A stretch of DNA of 47,381 nt from an uncultured Anaeroplasmataceae bacterium (GCA_949840955.1 CATKXV010000004.1:127804-175184); one strand, 5' to 3'; positions 23,890-33,904 are shown, counted from the first letter of the stretch. Numbers and translations: made by a program. The notes: generated by a model from the letters alone, not told the origin.

Positions 23890-25058
23890 TATGCAATCCT
23901 TTTTGTTCGATTACTCGTTTCAGCAAGATAAATATCACAGGCATAGCCTATTTTATCTAGATATGCTTTCTTTACCTTAGATATAACCTCATCCACAGCT
24001 TCCTTCTTTACTATAGCTATGGCACAGCCTGCAAAGCCTGCCCCAATCATTCTAGCCCCTAAAACACCTGCTGAGGCTTGAGTCACTTCCACAATGGTAT
24101 CTAATTCTTTTCCAGTTACTTCGTAGTTTTCTTTTAAGGACTGATGTGATTCATTAAGTAGCTTTCCTACTGTTTCTAAATCTAATTCAAGTAAGGCTTT
24201 ATACGTTTTTTTCACTCTATCCATTTCACTTATGACATGATATACCCTTTTATAGATGGTTTCATCTACTAAATTTTTATCAAGAAAATGAATATCCTTT
24301 GGCTCAAGCTCGCATAAAAAATCTACCTTTTTATAAGAGCTTCTTATCCATTCAAGTCCTTGTTCACATTCTTTTCTTCTTTCGTTATATTTTGAAGTAA
24401 CCAAATCTCGTCTTTTATTTGTATTTAGAATTAAAATGACATGATTCTTTAAATCAAGAGGTGCATAATGATATTCTAATGTAGCACAATCCAGTAGGAT
24501 TGCGTGATTTTTTTTGCTCATACCTATCGCAAATTGATCCATAATACCACATTTTAATCCAACAAAGTTGTTTTCTGCTCTTTGACTTATTTGTACCAAA
24601 TCCAAATCTGTTAGCTCTAAATCATTTAAATCACGAATAATTTCACAAAAAAGCAATTCTAAGGAAGCACTTGAGGATAGGGATGCCCCATTGGGTAAAT
24701 TACCTACAATATAGGCATTAAAGCCTTGATAAAGGGAATGCCCCGCTTTATATAGTTCATGAATAACTCCTTTTACGTAATCTGTCCATCGATTCTCTTT
24801 TTTTAAATCTTTAGATAACGCAAAGCTCACCACTCCCGCTTCTGAAAAGTTTTCTGAATAAAGAGATATCTTTTGATCTCTTCTTAAGGAAACTACAGCA
24901 TAGGTGCCTAAAGATATGGCACAGGGAAATACTAGACCGCCATTGTAATCAATATGCTCTCCTATTAGGTTGATTCTTCCTGGAGAAAAATAATATTTTA
25001 AATTTCCAGGATTATAAAATATTGTATCAAATTTTTGCTTCAGCTCTTCTTTATTCAT
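23889..25058 (-). CDS. galK: Galactokinase
   Basis: This 389-aa GHMP kinase phosphorylates galactose to galactose-1-phosphate. The galactose-binding signature PGRINLIGEHIDYNGG lies at 26-41, the ATP loop GASLSSSASLE at about 124-134, the catalytic Asp is in KCGIMDQF, and the C-terminal GHMP motif is GAGFAGCAIAIV. A GAGGT ribosome site lies within the end of galM, whose stop it overlaps by 8 bases. Confidence 0.97.
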   Translation of the reverse strand: MNKEELKQKFDTIFYNPGNLKYYFSPGRINLIGEHIDYNGGLVFPCAISLGTYAVVSLRRDQKISLYSENFSEAGVVSFALSKDLKKENRWTDYVKGVIHELYKAGHSLYQGFNAYIVGNLPNGASLSSSASLELLFCEIIRDLNDLELTDLDLVQISQRAENNFVGLKCGIMDQFAIGMSKKNHAILLDCATLEYHYAPLDLKNHVILILNTNKRRDLVTSKYNERRKECEQGLEWIRSSYKKVDFLCELEPKDIHFLDKNLVDETIYKRVYHVISEMDRVKKTYKALLELDLETVGKLLNESHQSLKENYEVTGKELDTIVEVTQASAGVLGARMIGAGFAGCAIAIVKKEAVDEVISKVKKAYLDKIGYACDIYLAETSNRTKRIA

Positions 25059-26097
25059 TTTGCTTTACCTCATTTACCTCAAATTTATAGTGTATGTTAT
25101 GAAGATATCGATCTCCCTTTTTTAAAATGGCAGAATCAACCTTATCCATATTAATGCCATTCGGTATGAATTGGCATTCTAAGCAAATGGAATGATAGGG
25201 TTGAATTGAAATCTGATTCTCCTGAAATAATAGCTTTTCAGGATAGCAGCCAGCATAGCACACAATCGCAGGATAGGAGGTACTTACCGATAGCTTTCTT
25301 TTGCTTATATCATCATAAAGTACTGCGATAAGCTCCTTTTGTTCATCTGATTTCATCCAGCAATGATCATATCCCTTCGCCTTATGATTTTGAAGACCAT
25401 CATCATATATATAATCCTGAATGGCATGACTTTTCCTAAAGTCCATAACAGGAGATACTTCTTCTATGGCTTCAGTGATTAAATCATCATTTAATTTTGT
25501 ATAGGTATCACAAAATAGCTGTAATTCCTGATCTAAGATTGTACGCTTTATATCTCCAGAAAGATTAAAGTAAACATGATTCGTCAAGTTGACTAAAGTA
25601 TCCTTTGTTGTACACGCATCAAAAACCAAATTGATTTCATTGCTCTGCTTCATTATTTGATATGTGATACAATAAGAAACATCCCCTGGAAGATCTCCTT
25701 CCTTTTCTATATAGGTAAAAATGATATCTGTTTCTTTTTCTAAATCCTTGATTTGATAGGAAAAGTTTTGGAAAGCAATGCCATCACTTCCCCCATGTAA
25801 TGCATTAACTCCATTCCAATTTTTTTCCAACTCATATTTCTGATGATGTATTGTACAGTTTCCCTTGTCGATTCTACCAGAAAATCGACCAATACATTTT
25901 CCATAATAGCCTGTACTCTTATAAAAATCCTCTAAATAAGAAGGAGTTAAAACAATCGACTCCATTTTATGACTCCTATCTATGACCTTTAGGTTATAAA
26001 TGGATGCCCCAAAGGTACATAGGGTTACTTCCATTCCTTGCTCATTATTTAAGGTTAGAAAGGTTACATTCTTCACTTTTTTTTCATTTATTCTCAT
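25051..26097 (-). CDS. galM: Aldose 1-epimerase (galactose mutarotase)
   Basis: This 348-aa protein has the mutarotase fold with the catalytic His in NLTNHVYFNLSG, the RFSGRIDKG motif near residue 70 and the catalytic Glu in CLECQF near the C-terminus. It interconverts beta- and alpha-galactose so that galK can use sugar released by the beta-galactosidase. It is coupled to galK by overlap. Upstream lies a hairpin that separates it from the GH2 gene. Confidence 0.95.
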   Translation of the reverse strand: MRINEKKVKNVTFLTLNNEQGMEVTLCTFGASIYNLKVIDRSHKMESIVLTPSYLEDFYKSTGYYGKCIGRFSGRIDKGNCTIHHQKYELEKNWNGVNALHGGSDGIAFQNFSYQIKDLEKETDIIFTYIEKEGDLPGDVSYCITYQIMKQSNEINLVFDACTTKDTLVNLTNHVYFNLSGDIKRTILDQELQLFCDTYTKLNDDLITEAIEEVSPVMDFRKSHAIQDYIYDDGLQNHKAKGYDHCWMKSDEQKELIAVLYDDISKRKLSVSTSYPAIVCYAGCYPEKLLFQENQISIQPYHSICLECQFIPNGINMDKVDSAILKKGDRYLHNIHYKFEVNEVKQNE

Positions 26098-26114
26098 TTC
26101 ATTTCTCCTTTAGC

Positions 26115-26141
26115 AAAAGTGAAAAATATACATCACTTTTT
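26115..26141 (-). other. Intercistronic hairpin between GH2 gene and galM
   Basis: On the minus strand AAAAAGTGA and TCACTTTT flank an AT-rich loop. No real U-run follows, and the galM ribosome site lies just behind. It may be a weak terminator or a processing site that sets GH2 and Leloir gene levels apart. Confidence 0.5.
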
Positions 26142-26168
26142 ATAGGAACAGCCTTTCTTATTTCTTGT

Positions 26169-28910
26169 TTATTTTATTTTTAAGAATTCAAAGGTAAACT
26201 GAATATGATCCTCTGTTATTTTATATTTATCATTCAGCTCGGGTCCACAGGCTGCGGTACCTACACCACTCATTTTATAATCTAAATATAAATATCGCTT
26301 CCCGTTATTTATCATTTCATTTCTATGCTTACGGTAATCCTCAAAGGAAAAGCAATCATAACAGAAGCTAAATTCCTTATTTGATTTTATGGCAATATCA
26401 TCCTCATCTAGCTTGATATATACTGTACCATAATGATCATTCGCATTTTGTGGAACAATATTTCTATAGTTATCCTTGATATGAATGGAATGAAGTCCAA
26501 ATACACTAGAGGCATGCCGATCAATATAGTTTTCTCCCTTTAATCCTAAATAGGATATAGAGCCATAATTTTCAGGTAATCGGAAACGAATTCCAAAGCG
26601 TAAGGGTCCCTTAAAGCGCATTATTTTATCTGCCGCAATATGGATAGCTATCTGGCTTTCTGTTACCTCATAAATGATTTCAACCTCATAAAATGGGGAT
26701 AATGCTGCAACCCCTAAATAGCCCTTATATACCGTTTGATTCTCTTTTTCTTCTATTGAAAACAAATAAAATCTTGCATTTTTTATTCTTAGATTTTCAT
26801 ATTCAACCTTTGTTTTAATATCATTAGAAACATAAGGTCTTGTTAATACAAATTCCATATCCTTAAATATAGGCTTTTTGTCTATTACTATAGAAGATAT
26901 GAGACCTTCATGTAAGGAAACTTGCCAATCTGCTTTTTTAGCAGGTAAATATAAGGCTTCCTTAGGCTTAGATACAATACTTTGCTCACTAACAAGGATA
27001 CCACTTGCCTCGAACAGCCGTATCGTGTATGAATTATAGTTTGAATCCTCCTTAGGCATCTCTATTAAAGGAACCGTTTCCTTTGGCTTTGCTGCAAGGA
27101 TTAAGGATTTTGTTTCCATAGACTTACCATTAATTAAATATTCAATTTCAAAATGATATTGATTTAAGTCAACAAAATCCATTCTGTTTTTTACATAAAT
27201 TGTATGATCTTTTATGCTATATTCAACAGGAGCATAGCATTCTCTCACTTCATATACCTGAGGTGTCAAGCTACGATCTAGGTTCACTAGCCCATCACAG
27301 CAAAAATCTCCATCGCTGAATTCCTCTTTAAAGTCTCCACCATAGCATTCTAAATTATTTTGGACAATATAGTGATTGGTCCACTCCCATATAAAGGCTC
27401 CTGAAAAATTATCATGCTTCCAAAAGGAATCCATATAATCCATTAATTCTCCTGAGGAATTCCCCATAGCATGTGCATATTCACATAAAATGAAAGGCCG
27501 ATTGAGCTTAGGAACCTCTGCATTACAATACTCAATGGGTGGATACATTCTTGAATAAACATCTAAAATATTTTCTTCAAAAAATCCATTCCCATCTACA
27601 TTTCTATATGCTCCTTCATAGTGAAGCGGTCTGTCATCATACGCTTTTATTTTTTTGCCATACTCTATGATTTTTTCAGAAAATCCAGACTCATTTCCTA
27701 AGGACCATAAAATGACAGATGGATGGTTGATATGCGTGATTACATTTGAAAGCTGTCTTTCAATGATTTGATCATAAAATTGTGGATGAGAAATAATTTC
27801 ATCCCATAGCTTCATATCATAGCCACCGTCCTGGCGAACAACACCATGAGTTTCTAAATCTGTTTCACTAATTACATATATTCCATTTTTATCACATAAA
27901 TCATAAAAATAAGGATCAGCAGGATAATGAGACGTTCGAACTGCATTAATATTTAAGGATTTAAAAAGCTCAATATCCTTTTCCATTAGAGCCCTTGTTT
28001 CAGCATACCCATTTAAGGAGGAGGAATGTCGATTCACACCATGCATTTTGATGATTCGACCATTTAATAATAAATGGTTCCCCTGAATTTCTATTTTACG
28101 AATACCAACATTTTGATAAATGATTTCATGATTATATTCTATTTTTAATTGGTAAAGATTCGGCTCCTCTGCATTCCATAATTTTGCATCAGGAATGGAA
28201 AAACAAGCCTCTTTTCCCTTTGCCTCAAGCTTCGTTCCAAAGCCAGTTAGACTTAGCCTAGCTTCCTTATCTAAGGTAATATAGACAAGCCCTTGGTTAT
28301 TTTGAATATCTGTTTTTATTTTAAAATTTGTTATTCGATCCTTCACTCTTTTTAAAAGATAAATCAGTCGATGAATTCCAGACAATCGAATTTTATCCTG
28401 ATCCTCTAGATAAGAGGATGGGGTAAACTTTAATACAATAATCCGAATTTCATTTTCTCCATCCACCACTTTATCGGTAATATCGAACTGAAAAACGGCA
28501 TGAGATATATTTGCAAAACCAACAAACTCCTGATTCACAAATAAATAATAGGCATTATCTATTCCTTCAACCTGAATCAGTATATCTAGATCATCCTTTT
28601 TTATATTTAGTTTTTTCGTATATACCTGTGCACTTGTTTTCTTTAATATATACGGTGGAAAATAGGGAAATAAGTATCTATCGTTAGAATATACTGGATT
28701 CCCATCCCCATCTAATTCTGCCATATATGGAACTTGAATCTGCTTTTTACAGGATACGGCTATTGCCTTTTCAAAATCAAATTCCTCTTGATAATGATAC
28801 TTCCACTCCTTTAATTCCTCTTTGAAGCCGCCCTCAACATCAAAATAGTTTGTCAAGGGAAGTGTGCCTACAGAGGTTGTGGGTATTTTATATAATTCCT
28901 TTATTTTCAT
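26169..28910 (-). CDS. Beta-galactosidase, GH2 (LacZ-like)
   Basis: This 913-aa protein has the LacZ layout: sugar-binding jelly-roll, Ig-like domains, TIM barrel (about 280-570) and a C-terminal beta-galactosidase small-chain-like domain. The acid/base Glu is in ILWSLGNESGF and the nucleophile Glu in FILCEYAHAMGNSSG. The NAVRTSHYP motif is also present. There is no signal peptide, so it cleaves imported galacto-oligosaccharides in the cytoplasm and feeds galM-galK-galT directly behind it. It starts 3 bases after the ATPase stop. Its linkage preference cannot be read from sequence. Confidence 0.95.
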   Translation of the reverse strand: MKIKELYKIPTTSVGTLPLTNYFDVEGGFKEELKEWKYHYQEEFDFEKAIAVSCKKQIQVPYMAELDGDGNPVYSNDRYLFPYFPPYILKKTSAQVYTKKLNIKKDDLDILIQVEGIDNAYYLFVNQEFVGFANISHAVFQFDITDKVVDGENEIRIIVLKFTPSSYLEDQDKIRLSGIHRLIYLLKRVKDRITNFKIKTDIQNNQGLVYITLDKEARLSLTGFGTKLEAKGKEACFSIPDAKLWNAEEPNLYQLKIEYNHEIIYQNVGIRKIEIQGNHLLLNGRIIKMHGVNRHSSSLNGYAETRALMEKDIELFKSLNINAVRTSHYPADPYFYDLCDKNGIYVISETDLETHGVVRQDGGYDMKLWDEIISHPQFYDQIIERQLSNVITHINHPSVILWSLGNESGFSEKIIEYGKKIKAYDDRPLHYEGAYRNVDGNGFFEENILDVYSRMYPPIEYCNAEVPKLNRPFILCEYAHAMGNSSGELMDYMDSFWKHDNFSGAFIWEWTNHYIVQNNLECYGGDFKEEFSDGDFCCDGLVNLDRSLTPQVYEVRECYAPVEYSIKDHTIYVKNRMDFVDLNQYHFEIEYLINGKSMETKSLILAAKPKETVPLIEMPKEDSNYNSYTIRLFEASGILVSEQSIVSKPKEALYLPAKKADWQVSLHEGLISSIVIDKKPIFKDMEFVLTRPYVSNDIKTKVEYENLRIKNARFYLFSIEEKENQTVYKGYLGVAALSPFYEVEIIYEVTESQIAIHIAADKIMRFKGPLRFGIRFRLPENYGSISYLGLKGENYIDRHASSVFGLHSIHIKDNYRNIVPQNANDHYGTVYIKLDEDDIAIKSNKEFSFCYDCFSFEDYRKHRNEMINNGKRYLYLDYKMSGVGTAACGPELNDKYKITEDHIQFTFEFLKIK

Positions 28911-28913
28911 ATG

Positions 28914-30443
28914 CTAAACAATTCTGTTACCAGATATAGAATCAAAAAGATAGCATTTTGTTTCATCAAAGGTAACTTGAATCCGATCTCCTATTTCAAA
29001 TTTGTATGTATTGGGCAATTTCATCAGTATAAGGGCATCCTCAATTGAAACGTGAATATGATATTCATCCCCTAATAATTCAGAGGATAAAATTTTTGCT
29101 TCTAGCCGAATACAATTGGATTTATTCTTTACTAGAGTAACACGCTCAGGTCGTATCCCAAACTGAATGGGATACTTCTGCTCATGGATTATTTTTTCTA
29201 AATTTTCTATACAATGCAAGGCCTTGCTTCTTTCATCCTCTAATAAAGCATCGGTATATATTTGATCTAAGCTATCTAATTTTTTCTTTTCCTGGTTTAG
29301 CATTTCCTTATAAAACTCTTCAATTTTCAAGCCTATGGTTTGACTTTCTTGTATTAAGGTATCTGCAATATAAATACCATTCTTTTTATAAGTTACACCA
29401 AAAATATTCATTTGAGGAGATCCAATAAAGCTGGCAACAAATAAACAATTTGGATTTTCATAAACCTCTACTGGCGTACCAATTTGCTTGATATGAGCAC
29501 GATCCATAATCACAATTCGATCTGCCATCGTCATAGCCTCCACCTGATCATGAGTAACATATACTGTTGTTGCATGTAAAGCCTTATGTAGCTTAATTAT
29601 TTCCCCTCGCATACTAACTCTTAGCTTGGCATCTAGGTTAGATAAAGGCTCATCCATTAAAAGAAGCTTAGAATCACTAACAATAACTCTTCCTAAAGCA
29701 ACCCTTTGACATTGTCCACCAGATAATTGAGAGGGCTTCCTATCTAGCAATTGCTCCAAATTTAAAATTTCTGCTGCTCGTTTTATTTTTTCATCAATTT
29801 CTGCCTTCGTTAATTTTCTTTTAACAAATAGAGGCACTTCCTTTGTTTGATATTCCTGAATATCATGGTCTATATTGGCAAGCTCCTCCTCATTTTCAGG
29901 ATGATGCTTGATATACCACTTTCTTTCCTGAATTAGCTCTTGAATCGCTCTATTATCTATTCCAATTTCTTGATTTCCATCTTTATCTAGCTTCTTTGCT
30001 AAAACCTTTTTAACCTTTAAGCCATAGGCTAAATTATCGTACACTGTAAGATGAGGAAATAAAGCATAATTTTGGAATACCATACTAATTCCACGATCCT
30101 TTGGCTCTAGGTCATTAGAATAGACACCATCAATATAAAGTGCTCCTGCTGTAATATCCTCTAATCCACATATCATTCGTAGCGTCGTGGTTTTTCCACA
30201 GCCAGATGGCCCTACTAAAACAACAAACTCACCTTTTTTGATATCTAAATTAAAATCTACAACACTATAATATCCATTCGGATATATTTTTTGAATATGG
30301 TTTAGACAGACAAAGGTATCCTCATGATTTGGTAAATGCTCTTCTTTCTCCTTTAAAGCCTGTTCTCTAACTTTATTTTTATAGAAATCAGAACGAAGCT
30401 TTTCTATTTGATTTTGTTTGGTTTTTTTCCATTTTATATTCAT
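28914..30443 (-). CDS. Sugar ABC transporter ATPase, MalK/MsmX type with large insertions
   Basis: This 509-aa protein is far longer than the usual 360-390 aa. Walker A GPSGCGKTT lies at 78-86, Q-loop at Gln124, signature LSGGQ at 240-244, Walker B LLLMDE at 260-265 and H-loop at His298. The Q-loop-to-signature distance is 116 residues against 52 in the other ATPase of this window. The extra material at about 148-210 is charged and coil-like and sits in the helical subdomain. A second insertion (about 360-430) lies in the C-terminal regulatory region. Mollicute sugar ATPases carry comparable insertions. A 45-residue basic/acidic N-terminal extension precedes the ATPase. Confidence 0.93.
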   Translation of the reverse strand: MNIKWKKTKQNQIEKLRSDFYKNKVREQALKEKEEHLPNHEDTFVCLNHIQKIYPNGYYSVVDFNLDIKKGEFVVLVGPSGCGKTTTLRMICGLEDITAGALYIDGVYSNDLEPKDRGISMVFQNYALFPHLTVYDNLAYGLKVKKVLAKKLDKDGNQEIGIDNRAIQELIQERKWYIKHHPENEEELANIDHDIQEYQTKEVPLFVKRKLTKAEIDEKIKRAAEILNLEQLLDRKPSQLSGGQCQRVALGRVIVSDSKLLLMDEPLSNLDAKLRVSMRGEIIKLHKALHATTVYVTHDQVEAMTMADRIVIMDRAHIKQIGTPVEVYENPNCLFVASFIGSPQMNIFGVTYKKNGIYIADTLIQESQTIGLKIEEFYKEMLNQEKKKLDSLDQIYTDALLEDERSKALHCIENLEKIIHEQKYPIQFGIRPERVTLVKNKSNCIRLEAKILSSELLGDEYHIHVSIEDALILMKLPNTYKFEIGDRIQVTFDETKCYLFDSISGNRIV

Positions 30444-30589
30444 AAGCTACCTCCACATAAATATATTCCTAATGTATTGCCAAAGTACGGATTATTTTTA
30501 GCTGCATAAATTACATAGATAATCATAGTCAAAAGGATTATCGTTATAATAGAAAGCCAAAGTGTAATAAGGATTCTGTTTTTTTTCAT
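30440..30589 (-). CDS. 49-aa single-span membrane microprotein in ABC operon
   Basis: The ATG at 30589 has a GGGGTGATTC site just upstream. The longer in-frame version would overlap the permease end, so the short form is preferred. It encodes 49 residues: a basic start (MKKNRI), one membrane helix at about 7-28, and a short tail NPYFGNTLGIYLCGGSL. Its TGA stop overlaps the ATPase start (ATGA), so translation is coupled. No family is recognised. Its place between the MalG-type permease and the ATPase suggests a small transporter subunit or regulator. Confidence 0.7.
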   Translation of the reverse strand: MKKNRILITLWLSIITIILLTMIIYVIYAAKNNPYFGNTLGIYLCGGSL

Positions 30590-30593
30590 AGAA

Positions 30594-31511
30594 TCACCCC
30601 TTGATTCCTGAATTGGCATTTGTCTGTACAAATGCTTTATTCATAATAATAAATAAGATGATAATAGGTAAGGAGGATATAAAGGAAGCAGCCATTACAA
30701 ATGGCATGTCTCCAGCCTCAGCACCAGCAGTTGAATTTAATCCCATAATTAATACCTGAATTGTTTTTATATTGGGATCTGTTAAATAAATACTTGGTCC
30801 AAAGAAATCATTCCAAATACCCACAAACCAGAAAAGCATTTGTGCAATAAGTGCTGGCTTGATTAACGGTAAGACCACCTTGGCATAGGTGCCAAACCAG
30901 CTTACTCCCTCAACTCTACTTTCCTCTATTAAGGAATCTGGAACAGAGGCTTTAATTGACGTAATCAAAAATAGCATCATCCCCATATTTCCAAACATGC
31001 CTGGAATAATTAAAGGCCATAGGGTATTGACTAGCTTTAAATCTAACCAAACTCTATATTGAGGAAGCATAACTGCTGCATAAGGAATCATCATAGAAAC
31101 CAATAAAATAATTAAGATGATATTCTTTCCCTTAAATCTCATTTTTGCAAAAGCAAAGGCTGCTAGGGAGGATACAAATGTCCCAATTGGAACAACAAGT
31201 ATCTCGATAAGAAGCGTATTTCCTAAGCTAGATAAAAAGTTAAATTGCTTCACAGAATATCGATCGTTTCCTGTAAAGATTTCAATATATACATGCCAAT
31301 TCGGATTTTTTGGGAAAAAGTCTTTCAGCATGGAGCTAGAGCCTATAATCTCTTTTTGGGTTTTCAATGAATTTACAATCATATAAAAGTAAGGAAATAT
31401 CATCAAAAATGCTGAAAAGCATACCAATATGGTTGCAAAAATATGCAGAGCTCGATTGATGTTTTTTGTAAGATTGGCATTCTTATAAAACATATTTTCT
31501 TTATAGGTCAT
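30594..31511 (-). CDS. ABC sugar permease, MalG/LacG type
   Basis: This 305-aa protein has six membrane helices and the CUT1 coupling loop (EESRVEGVSWFGTY, a variant EAA motif) at about 195-210. The N-terminal pattern MIFPYFYMIVNSLK is typical of the MalG branch. It pairs with the MalF-type permease whose gene it overlaps by 4 bases. It is inferred to move galacto- or arabinogalacto-oligosaccharides. Confidence 0.93.
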   Translation of the reverse strand: MTYKENMFYKNANLTKNINRALHIFATILVCFSAFLMIFPYFYMIVNSLKTQKEIIGSSSMLKDFFPKNPNWHVYIEIFTGNDRYSVKQFNFLSSLGNTLLIEILVVPIGTFVSSLAAFAFAKMRFKGKNIILIILLVSMMIPYAAVMLPQYRVWLDLKLVNTLWPLIIPGMFGNMGMMLFLITSIKASVPDSLIEESRVEGVSWFGTYAKVVLPLIKPALIAQMLFWFVGIWNDFFGPSIYLTDPNIKTIQVLIMGLNSTAGAEAGDMPFVMAASFISSLPIIILFIIMNKAFVQTNANSGIKG

Positions 31512-32422
31512 TTTCTCACGTCCTTAAACATATTGGATTTACTAAACAATACAATAGTGATACATAAAATCAGTATTGCCAGTAAAATAGAAGCCGCACT
31601 GGCCCAGCCATATCTGGATTGATTGATTCCATAATTCCATATATAGTACACAATCGTCCGGGCTCCTGGCAAGCCTGCCCCCATAATTGTGCTATCTGCA
31701 TAGCTTTGTAATCCTCCGATAATTCCAGTTACAATTAAATAAAAGGAGGTGGAGTTGCTCATAGGTAAGGTAATATCAACAAATTGCTGCCATCTTGAGG
31801 CCCCCTGTACTCTTGCAACCTCATAATAGGATTCAGGAATATTATTTAATCCAGCTAAATATAGAATCATCGTTCCACCTATCCCTGCCCAAATATTTTT
31901 TATAACGATTGCAATTTTAATTAACCATGGATCATTAGAAATCCAATTTAGCTTTGTTCCAAAAAGGCTATTGATTAATCCGACCTCTCCATTTTTAAAT
32001 AGCTCCTTAAATACAATCATTATGGCAATGCTTGAGGTTACAGCAGGAAGATAAAAGAGAATCGTCAATAGGGTTCTTCCTTTAGCTAGACGCTTTAAAT
32101 ACACAGCCAAAATCAAGCCAATAAATACACCAACTGGGATACTAGCAAGCATTAAGACGGTATTTATTGCAGCCGATCTGAAATTTTCTTCCTTAAAGAT
32201 TTCTACATAATTATCAAAGCCAACAAATTTATAGGTCCCCTTTATTGGATTAAAATCCGTCATAGACATAAAAAGGGAATATCCTAAGGCATAGGCTGTA
32301 AACATTAAAAATCCTATAACAGGGATAGCAATAAATAAATAAGCAAAGAAATGCTCCTTAAATTTTGCATTAAAGGTCTTTTTATGGAATTTTTGTTTAT
32401 GCAATAATTTCATTTCTTGCAT
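31508..32422 (-). CDS. ABC sugar permease, MalF/LacF type
   Basis: This 304-aa protein has six membrane helices, the MalF-type stretch FVGFDNYVEIF after the first helix, and the coupling loop YEVARVQGASRWQQF at about 197-211. It follows the binding-protein gene by 16 bases and overlaps the MalG-type gene. Together they form the channel of the second importer. Confidence 0.93.
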   Translation of the reverse strand: MQEMKLLHKQKFHKKTFNAKFKEHFFAYLFIAIPVIGFLMFTAYALGYSLFMSMTDFNPIKGTYKFVGFDNYVEIFKEENFRSAAINTVLMLASIPVGVFIGLILAVYLKRLAKGRTLLTILFYLPAVTSSIAIMIVFKELFKNGEVGLINSLFGTKLNWISNDPWLIKIAIVIKNIWAGIGGTMILYLAGLNNIPESYYEVARVQGASRWQQFVDITLPMSNSTSFYLIVTGIIGGLQSYADSTIMGAGLPGARTIVYYIWNYGINQSRYGWASAASILLAILILCITIVLFSKSNMFKDVRK

Positions 32423-32438
32423 AGAATATCACATTCCT

Positions 32439-33833
32439 TTACTCTAGATTTTTATGAAGCTTTGTTAATTTGTCCTGGAAGGTTTGAGCATAGTCTTGAA
32501 TCGCATCCTTTGCTTTCTTTGTTCCAGCCCAAACTGGATTGAGCTGATCCATAAGATCATCCCATGCTGTTTTCTCATATGTATAATAATATGGACGAGA
32601 CTTTCCACCCATAGTTTCTGTGCCCTTTACATGATCTAAAAATACAGATTTTGTTGCTGGATATAATTTAACTCCAGATAAGCCCACATTGTTCATCCAT
32701 TCATTATTGGCCATGCTCATAATATTTGGCATAGCCTGTCCTAATTGATAATTCATTGTAGCTGCTGTTTCACTAGTTGCCAACCATTTTGCAAGTAATA
32801 CTGCTGCTGCCTTATTTTGGCTTGCAGCACTTACAGAATAAGCAACAGTCCCTATGGTTGTTGTTGACTTTGCTCCTTGGGCATCACCAACTGGAACAGG
32901 CATAATATCAAATTCAAAGGATAAGCTTTCCCAATAGGTACGCATATCCCATGGTCCCATCCAGGTAAATAAGCATTGCTGTGAAGCAAAGCGAGTAAGA
33001 GCATTGGAAGTCCCTGCTGTTGCATAATCTGAGGCTAGACCGTCTATAGATAAATCAGCCACAAATTGTACAGCATCAATAAAATTTTGATCTGTTATTG
33101 CACTTGTTGTTGCACTATCATCTGTATAATAATTGGCATTATTTGAATAAATAGCCGTACTAACATCGTAATGAGTAATCGGGGTTATACGGGTTCCATC
33201 CACCTTTAAGCCCTTAAATGCCTTTAAAAAATTTTTAAATTCTGTAAAGGTCATAGGCTGTGTTGCAGAAGGCAATTCCACATTTAACTGATGGTCCTTA
33301 ATCAATTGCTGCATTAAAGTTTTATTATAGACGATAGAGGATGGTCCTAAGTCCTTAGGCAATCCATAGATATCCTCTCCTGTACCAACCGTTTTTGTTT
33401 TTGCATCCCAACGAAAGATGTCAATAGACATAGGCCACAATTTCCCTATTTCTTCCTCAGATAAATAAGATTTTAAATTTAATAATTTACCAGAATCAAC
33501 CCATTTAATATAATCCCAATCTGGAACATAAAAAACATCTGGCAAGGAATTCGCATTATTTACTAGATTATTTGAATACACCGTAGTATCACTAATCGCG
33601 CTATAGAAAACCTTAACATTCGTATATTCTTCCATAAATTTTGAAATCATTTCCTGGAAGTTCTTTTGTTCAGCAATACCGCCCCATCCTAAGAAATCAA
33701 GCTGATATTCCTTATTTGGATCAAATTCTTCCAATTCAGGTTCCTTTGGATTATCTGAATTCTCTGGTCCGCAAGATACTAAAGAAAATGCTACAAAAAA
33801 TAAAGTTACAAGCAATAATATTTTTTTAGTCAT
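32439..33833 (-). CDS. Extracellular sugar-binding lipoprotein of ABC importer
   Basis: The ATG at 33833 is chosen because AGGAGG lies 9 nt upstream and MTKKILLLV begins a proper signal peptide; the longer in-frame version would run through the hairpin upstream. The 464-aa protein has a lipobox ending at Cys21 (SLVSC). The pattern LDFLGWGG, then DVFYVPDWDYIKWV and FTWMGPWDM, is typical of CUT1 (family 1) sugar-binding proteins. It should bring galacto-oligosaccharides to the permeases encoded just behind it. Confidence 0.93.
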   Translation of the reverse strand: MTKKILLLVTLFFVAFSLVSCGPENSDNPKEPELEEFDPNKEYQLDFLGWGGIAEQKNFQEMISKFMEEYTNVKVFYSAISDTTVYSNNLVNNANSLPDVFYVPDWDYIKWVDSGKLLNLKSYLSEEEIGKLWPMSIDIFRWDAKTKTVGTGEDIYGLPKDLGPSSIVYNKTLMQQLIKDHQLNVELPSATQPMTFTEFKNFLKAFKGLKVDGTRITPITHYDVSTAIYSNNANYYTDDSATTSAITDQNFIDAVQFVADLSIDGLASDYATAGTSNALTRFASQQCLFTWMGPWDMRTYWESLSFEFDIMPVPVGDAQGAKSTTTIGTVAYSVSAASQNKAAAVLLAKWLATSETAATMNYQLGQAMPNIMSMANNEWMNNVGLSGVKLYPATKSVFLDHVKGTETMGGKSRPYYYTYEKTAWDDLMDQLNPVWAGTKKAKDAIQDYAQTFQDKLTKLHKNLE

Positions 33834-33862
33834 TTTAAATTTCCTCCTAATTTTTATATACA

Positions 33863-33896
33863 CCGAATAGGCAATTCCTTTCAATTGCCTATTCGG
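33863..33896 (-). other. Strong intercistronic hairpin before the binding-protein gene
   Basis: CCGAATAGGCAAT and ATTGCCTATTCGG form a 13-bp perfect stem with an 8-nt loop, between the 1459-aa lipoprotein stop and the binding-protein ribosome site. No U-run follows. It is likely an RNA processing or stabilising element that separates expression of the surface lipoproteins from the transporter. Confidence 0.7.
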
Positions 33897-33904
33897 GTCA
33901 TCAT

